Assembly: GCA_963668435.2 (NCBI GenBank)
Contig: CAXXSC010000008.1
Location: 620,001 to 684,000 of the forward strand
Length of the DNA stretch: 64,000 nucleotides
DNA from: G963668435 sp963668435
Lineage (GTDB): Bacteria > Latescibacterota > Latescibacteria > Latescibacterales > Latescibacteraceae
Direction: 5' to 3'
The position numbers were made by a program, and so were the translations under genes. This document shows, one piece after another, positions 60,703 through 64,000 of this stretch; the first letter of the stretch is position 1; each line of letters starts with the position of its first letter. Below the pieces are notes generated by a model that had not been told where the DNA came from, made no database searches, and worked only from the letters and a program-made list of their open reading frames with translations.

Positions 60703-63700
60703 CTATTTCATCAGCATCATCTTGCCCGTTTTAAGCATCCCGCCAGCCTCCAACTTATAGAAATACAGCCCGGATGACAGCCGTGAGCCATCGAAAACAG
60801 CGGAGTGCTTTCCTGACGGCATGGGCCTGTCCAGTAGCTCCGCGACCTTTTGCCCGGAAACAGAGTACACGGAAAGCTTGACATTCGTCGCTGACGGTAT
60901 CGTAAAATCGATCGTTGTCACCGGATTGAACGGGTTCGGATAGTTCTGCCCGAGCGAGAACGCGAGCGGCTCGATGCCGTCCACACCGACATCTCCGGCA
61001 TTGTCAGCGCCGGGTGTGCCGTAGCCCGAGGAATAGCCCCAGTTTTCGGGGCGCGAGTTATCCAGACCGGGCGACTTGAGCGCGAGCGTGGCACCGGAAC
61101 CATCCGAGGCAGAAGGCCAGGGCGATTCGTCGTCGAAAGCGACAACATCGCGCAGGACAGCATCGCTGTCGAAAAGGCGGACAACATCGCCAGCGTTGTT
61201 CAATCCGAACTCGAAATCACCGATTGCGTTTCCCGTGAGAGGGAATTGAGATGAGAATCTCGAAATTTCGCGGCAGAGCACGAGATAGCCGCCAGCCTCG
61301 ATCGCGGTTCCCTCGGGCAGGACAAAAATATTGTCGTCATTCTCGTCTGAAAACTGCCAGCCACCGAGATCGCATGTTTCGCCGCTGCTGTTGTGGATCT
61401 CGATCCAGTCCTCCGAGGCGAAATCACCTGCGGGATTGTAGTTGATCTCGGTGATCACGAGATCGAACGCATCCGCACGGTACTCCAATGCTCCCAGGTC
61501 CGATCGGCTGCCGTCCGAATCGCCAGCGCTCCCCGGATCACCCATATCGATCGCCGGGGAACTCGCTTGCGGCAGGAAACCGCCATATTCGGGTGCAAGA
61601 AGCAGCGGGTCGCCCAGCAGGTTATTGTCACCATCGAGAAGCTCCGAATCGGATAGGCAGAAGGAAAAAGTAAACGCCGAGAGCACGTCGGTCATGATAT
61701 CTGAGGTTTCTGATCCGGCAAAAATGGAGTTCGTCACAGACGCTGTCCCGCCGCCGAACGCGTCCTCACCCTTCTCGTAACCGGCAAGCGCGGTGTCGTT
61801 GCCGAAAAATGTCACATGATCGATGACCGCAGTCGAGTTGTCTTTCACCGCGATGCCGAACATGGAATCGCTCAGGATACAGCGCTCGACCGTGATGTTT
61901 TTGGACTCCTCACCGATCGAGATCGCCTTGTCGACACAACCGGAGATACGGTTGCCGCTGATTACGACATCAGCGCAGCCGTCACCGATATCGATACCAT
62001 CGTCATTGGAGCCGGAAATGAAATTGTTGCGGATAATCCCGCCGCTGACTCCGTCGAAATCGACAGCGTCCTGCTCCTGCACATCGTAAAATCGGCAGTC
62101 CTCGACCAGGCCCCAACCGTTTTTGATGTTGATCGGTTCGTCCTCATTGGAATCATCGAAAACGCAGGCACGCACTGTCACATTGCCGCCGTTGGCGAAA
62201 ATCCCCTGCACATTGCCCTCAAAAATCACGCTCTCGACTGTAAAATCTGAACTGATTCCCGAAATCGCCGCAGGGAACAGTTCGCTGTCCTCTCCGTGCC
62301 TGCCGTTCCTGATTACGGCGTGGCTTATTGTCGATTCTCCCTCGGCATTATCAAAACAGATCGCACCCCAGAGTGAGCCGTCGGCATCGAAAACAACCGG
62401 CTCTTCCCCGCTGCCGTCAACTGTCAGGGTGCCCTTGACGATGATATCTGCATCCTCAGCCATAATCATCTCGACACCGGCCTCGATTGTCAGGGACATG
62501 CCGGAAGTCACCACGAGGTCGCTGCTCACCTCATAGGGCGACTGGGAAATATCGATCACGATATCGTTCCCGGTCTCCTCGAACACGGCGCCGAGTTCCG
62601 TGTCACCGGTGAGAGTCAGCTCGATCGTTTCGTCCGTGCTCGAGGAAGCGCCCTCCCAGCGGACAAAGCGCCAGCCGAGGTCGGGTTCCGCGGTGATTGT
62701 GACAGGAACATCCTGAAAATAGGTGCCCGACCAGGGAAAAGTGTCGAGATCGAGCGAGTTCAGGTGGATTGTTCCGCCTTCGGATGGCGAGGCAAGAGTC
62801 AGAAGTGATGTGCCGGAGAGGGAGAAGAAGTCGATGTAGTTTTGGCGGACAACGGTGGGACGTTGTTGTGCAAAATCTTCCATTGTGGCAATCATGGCCC
62901 GCCATTCATCAATGTTTGTTGGACTGTTTATCATCGATGTGTGCCAGCTCGTGTTAACATCTTTCCATCTATTTATATAGCGGGGAATTTCCGGCTCGAT
63001 CAATGACGCTTTGCCATACAGCTTCTCAGTTACATTCTCAGGCGTGTATATTGTATTGAGATGGTCGGCCATCCTGTTGATAAAAGCGCTTTTAAACGAA
63101 TCGTTTTCCATGAGCGTTCTTAAAAGGAATGTGCTCCAGGGAGGATTTTTTTCGGATATTGTACTTTCGGGATCGAGAGCGCGTTCGAGATAATTCTGAT
63201 TGTGAAATATTTCCATATATCTCATATCAAAACCGGCATCCAGATCGTAGATAAGCCAGCGCCATTTACCATTTTCTGTTCCGGGTCGCCACCACTTGAC
63301 ATTCTGATGCGGCCAGTCCCAGTTGCCTATGAAAATTTGAAATGTATTGTAATCGATGAAATTATCTACTTCCATCTGTGTCGTGATGTAGTCATAATTT
63401 TTCTTCTCAGAGATATCGTTATCCGTCAAGAACTCGATCATGGCGTTGTAATGGGAATTATCTCCCTCGATAACATTTGGCTGCTCCTCTAAATATATCC
63501 ATTCCATCATGTCGACATTGTCCGGATCAACACCATGGTGCGCTGCAAGATATTCCTCGTTCATTTTTTCACGAATATTGTGAATACCCATATATTCCCC
63601 GTTGACATATACGATCGAAGGTCGATGGCCCATTGTTTCAACGTCAAGATCATCGACAAGGCTACCCATAAAGCCGTCTTTTATCATGGTCTTGAGACAA

Positions 63701-64000
63701 TCATTCCCGCCACTGCGAAGAATGAACGCATCGAACTCTTCCCGAGGGATATCAGGAAATATTTGATACTTTACCATGTCTTGGCCGTAACGATTACGAG
63801 CGAAAATGGATAGCGATTTTAGTGGCAGGTACGGGGCAAGAATTCCCTGTATTCCGAATCCGGCATCCATACTGAACCCGGCTGTTTTGTCGGGCTCATA
63901 CAACTCGACATGAACGGGCCGTTCCATATCATCATAGACATCTGTATTGGATCCCTGTATATCTGCATAATTATTGAGTTCCTCAAAATGCTCGGTGGCA
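60703..64000 (-). CDS. CotH kinase / beta-helix / lamin-tail protein with FlgD-like tail (5' end outside window)
   Basis: The frame stays open from Met 63927 to the window edge, so the N-terminus is missing; 1099 residues are visible. Order from the visible end: CotH kinase-type domain (to about 370: FAILRSGGNDC, VYVNGEYMGIHNIREKMNEE, IGNWDWPHQNVKWWR, WRWLIYDLDAGFD); a Gly-rich InlB-like repeat (WRFVRWEGASSSTDETIELTLTGDTELGAVF); a right-handed beta-helix of about 300 residues (HAVIRNGRHGE, VISGNRISGC, IDHVTFFGND); a lamin-tail domain (VITEINYNPAGDFASEDWIEIHN); and the tail QNYPNPFNPVTTIDF...GLYFYKLEAGG ending KMMLMK. Likely a surface or secreted spore-coat-like kinase or adhesin. Confidence 0.9.
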   Translation of the reverse strand, partial: ATEHFEELNNYADIQGSNTDVYDDMERPVHVELYEPDKTAGFSMDAGFGIQGILAPYLPLKSLSIFARNRYGQDMVKYQIFPDIPREEFDAFILRSGGNDCLKTMIKDGFMGSLVDDLDVETMGHRPSIVYVNGEYMGIHNIREKMNEEYLAAHHGVDPDNVDMMEWIYLEEQPNVIEGDNSHYNAMIEFLTDNDISEKKNYDYITTQMEVDNFIDYNTFQIFIGNWDWPHQNVKWWRPGTENGKWRWLIYDLDAGFDMRYMEIFHNQNYLERALDPESTISEKNPPWSTFLLRTLMENDSFKSAFINRMADHLNTIYTPENVTEKLYGKASLIEPEIPRYINRWKDVNTSWHTSMINSPTNIDEWRAMIATMEDFAQQRPTVVRQNYIDFFSLSGTSLLTLASPSEGGTIHLNSLDLDTFPWSGTYFQDVPVTITAEPDLGWRFVRWEGASSSTDETIELTLTGDTELGAVFEETGNDIVIDISQSPYEVSSDLVVTSGMSLTIEAGVEMIMAEDADIIVKGTLTVDGSGEEPVVFDADGSLWGAICFDNAEGESTISHAVIRNGRHGEDSELFPAAISGISSDFTVESVIFEGNVQGIFANGGNVTVRACVFDDSNEDEPINIKNGWGLVEDCRFYDVQEQDAVDFDGVSGGIIRNNFISGSNDDGIDIGDGCADVVISGNRISGCVDKAISIGEESKNITVERCILSDSMFGIAVKDNSTAVIDHVTFFGNDTALAGYEKGEDAFGGGTASVTNSIFAGSETSDIMTDVLSAFTFSFCLSDSELLDGDNNLLGDPLLLAPEYGGFLPQASSPAIDMGDPGSAGDSDGSRSDLGALEYRADAFDLVITEINYNPAGDFASEDWIEIHNSSGETCDLGGWQFSDENDDNIFVLPEGTAIEAGGYLVLCREISRFSSQFPLTGNAIGDFEFGLNNAGDVVRLFDSDAVLRDVVAFDDESPWPSASDGSGATLALKSPGLDNSRPENWGYSSGYGTPGADNAGDVGVDGIEPLAFSLGQNYPNPFNPVTTIDFTIPSATNVKLSVYSVSGQKVAELLDRPMPSGKHSAVFDGSRLSSGLYFYKLEAGGMLKTGKMMLMK

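Noticed and set aside
1..64000. CRISPR arrays, insertion sequences, prophage
   Set aside because: No regularly spaced repeats, transposase-like or phage-like proteins seen on either strand.

Overview
The window is a 64 kb piece of a bacterial chromosome of moderate GC with bacterial gene organisation: Shine-Dalgarno starts, TTGACA/TATAAT-like promoters and hairpin-T terminators. TGA is an ordinary stop here. The content points to a polysaccharide-oriented member of the Fibrobacterota-Chlorobiota-Bacteroidota superphylum or a neighbouring candidate phylum (Latescibacterota-like is my best guess, low confidence). The evidence is at least six proteins with FlgD/type-IX-like beta-sandwich tails (the 'NPFNP' signature), many Tat-exported Gfo/Idh/MocA oxidoreductases, heparinase and CotH proteins, and a kinase-FGE fusion. 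There are no insertion sequences, phage genes or CRISPR arrays, and one tRNA (Pro-TGG).

Layout. 0-6 kb: two paralogous secreted NlpC/P60 peptidases and a heparinase II/III-type lyase, all +. 6-13 kb: a Ser/Thr kinase with a C-terminal FGE-like domain, three Gfo/Idh/MocA proteins and a coiled-coil lipoprotein. 14-16.5 kb (-): a cNMP-binding protein, a frameshifted envelope protein and a redox operon (lipoprotein, glutaredoxin, ferredoxin-thioredoxin reductase-rubredoxin fusion). 16.5-17.3 kb: hairpin-rich noncoding DNA. 17.3-19.2 kb: an Xre regulator with three DUF2975 membrane proteins. 19.4-24.3 kb: an M19 dipeptidase, a histidine kinase/response regulator pair, and an EF-hand protein whose best start is followed by an in-frame UGA. 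24.5-28.6 kb (-): an M42 peptidase, a Tat Gfo/Idh/MocA protein and a FAD oxidoreductase. 28.9-37.7 kb: secreted proteins, namely an HHST protein, a frameshifted AT-rich subtilase and four beta-propeller proteins. 37.8-41.3 kb: BlaI plus a BlaR1-like peptidase fused to a beta-propeller. 41.5-44.2 kb: an RHH regulator/SPFH pair and a secreted CBM-like protein. 44.4-54.7 kb: a divergent Nramp-like transporter, a DUF362 Tat lipoprotein, three exported SIS-like paralogues, a 2-hydroxyacyl-CoA-dehydratase/double-cubane-type pair and a HAMP-PAS sensor. 54.8-57.2 kb: KtrA/KtrB K+ uptake. 57.4-64 kb: tRNA-Pro, a secreted double-FGE protein and a CotH/beta-helix/lamin-tail protein cut by the window end.

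Most exported proteins look suited to sensing, binding or degrading extracellular polymers. The most unusual items are the BlaR1 / beta-propeller / FlgD-like fusion, whose propeller shares about 350 nearly identical bases with the gene next door; the run of three Tat-exported SIS-like proteins beside a radical-type Fe-S dehydratase and activase; and the EF-hand UGA codon. Three genes are split by single-base changes at homopolymers, so indel errors in the assembly must be ruled out before reading biology into any broken frame.
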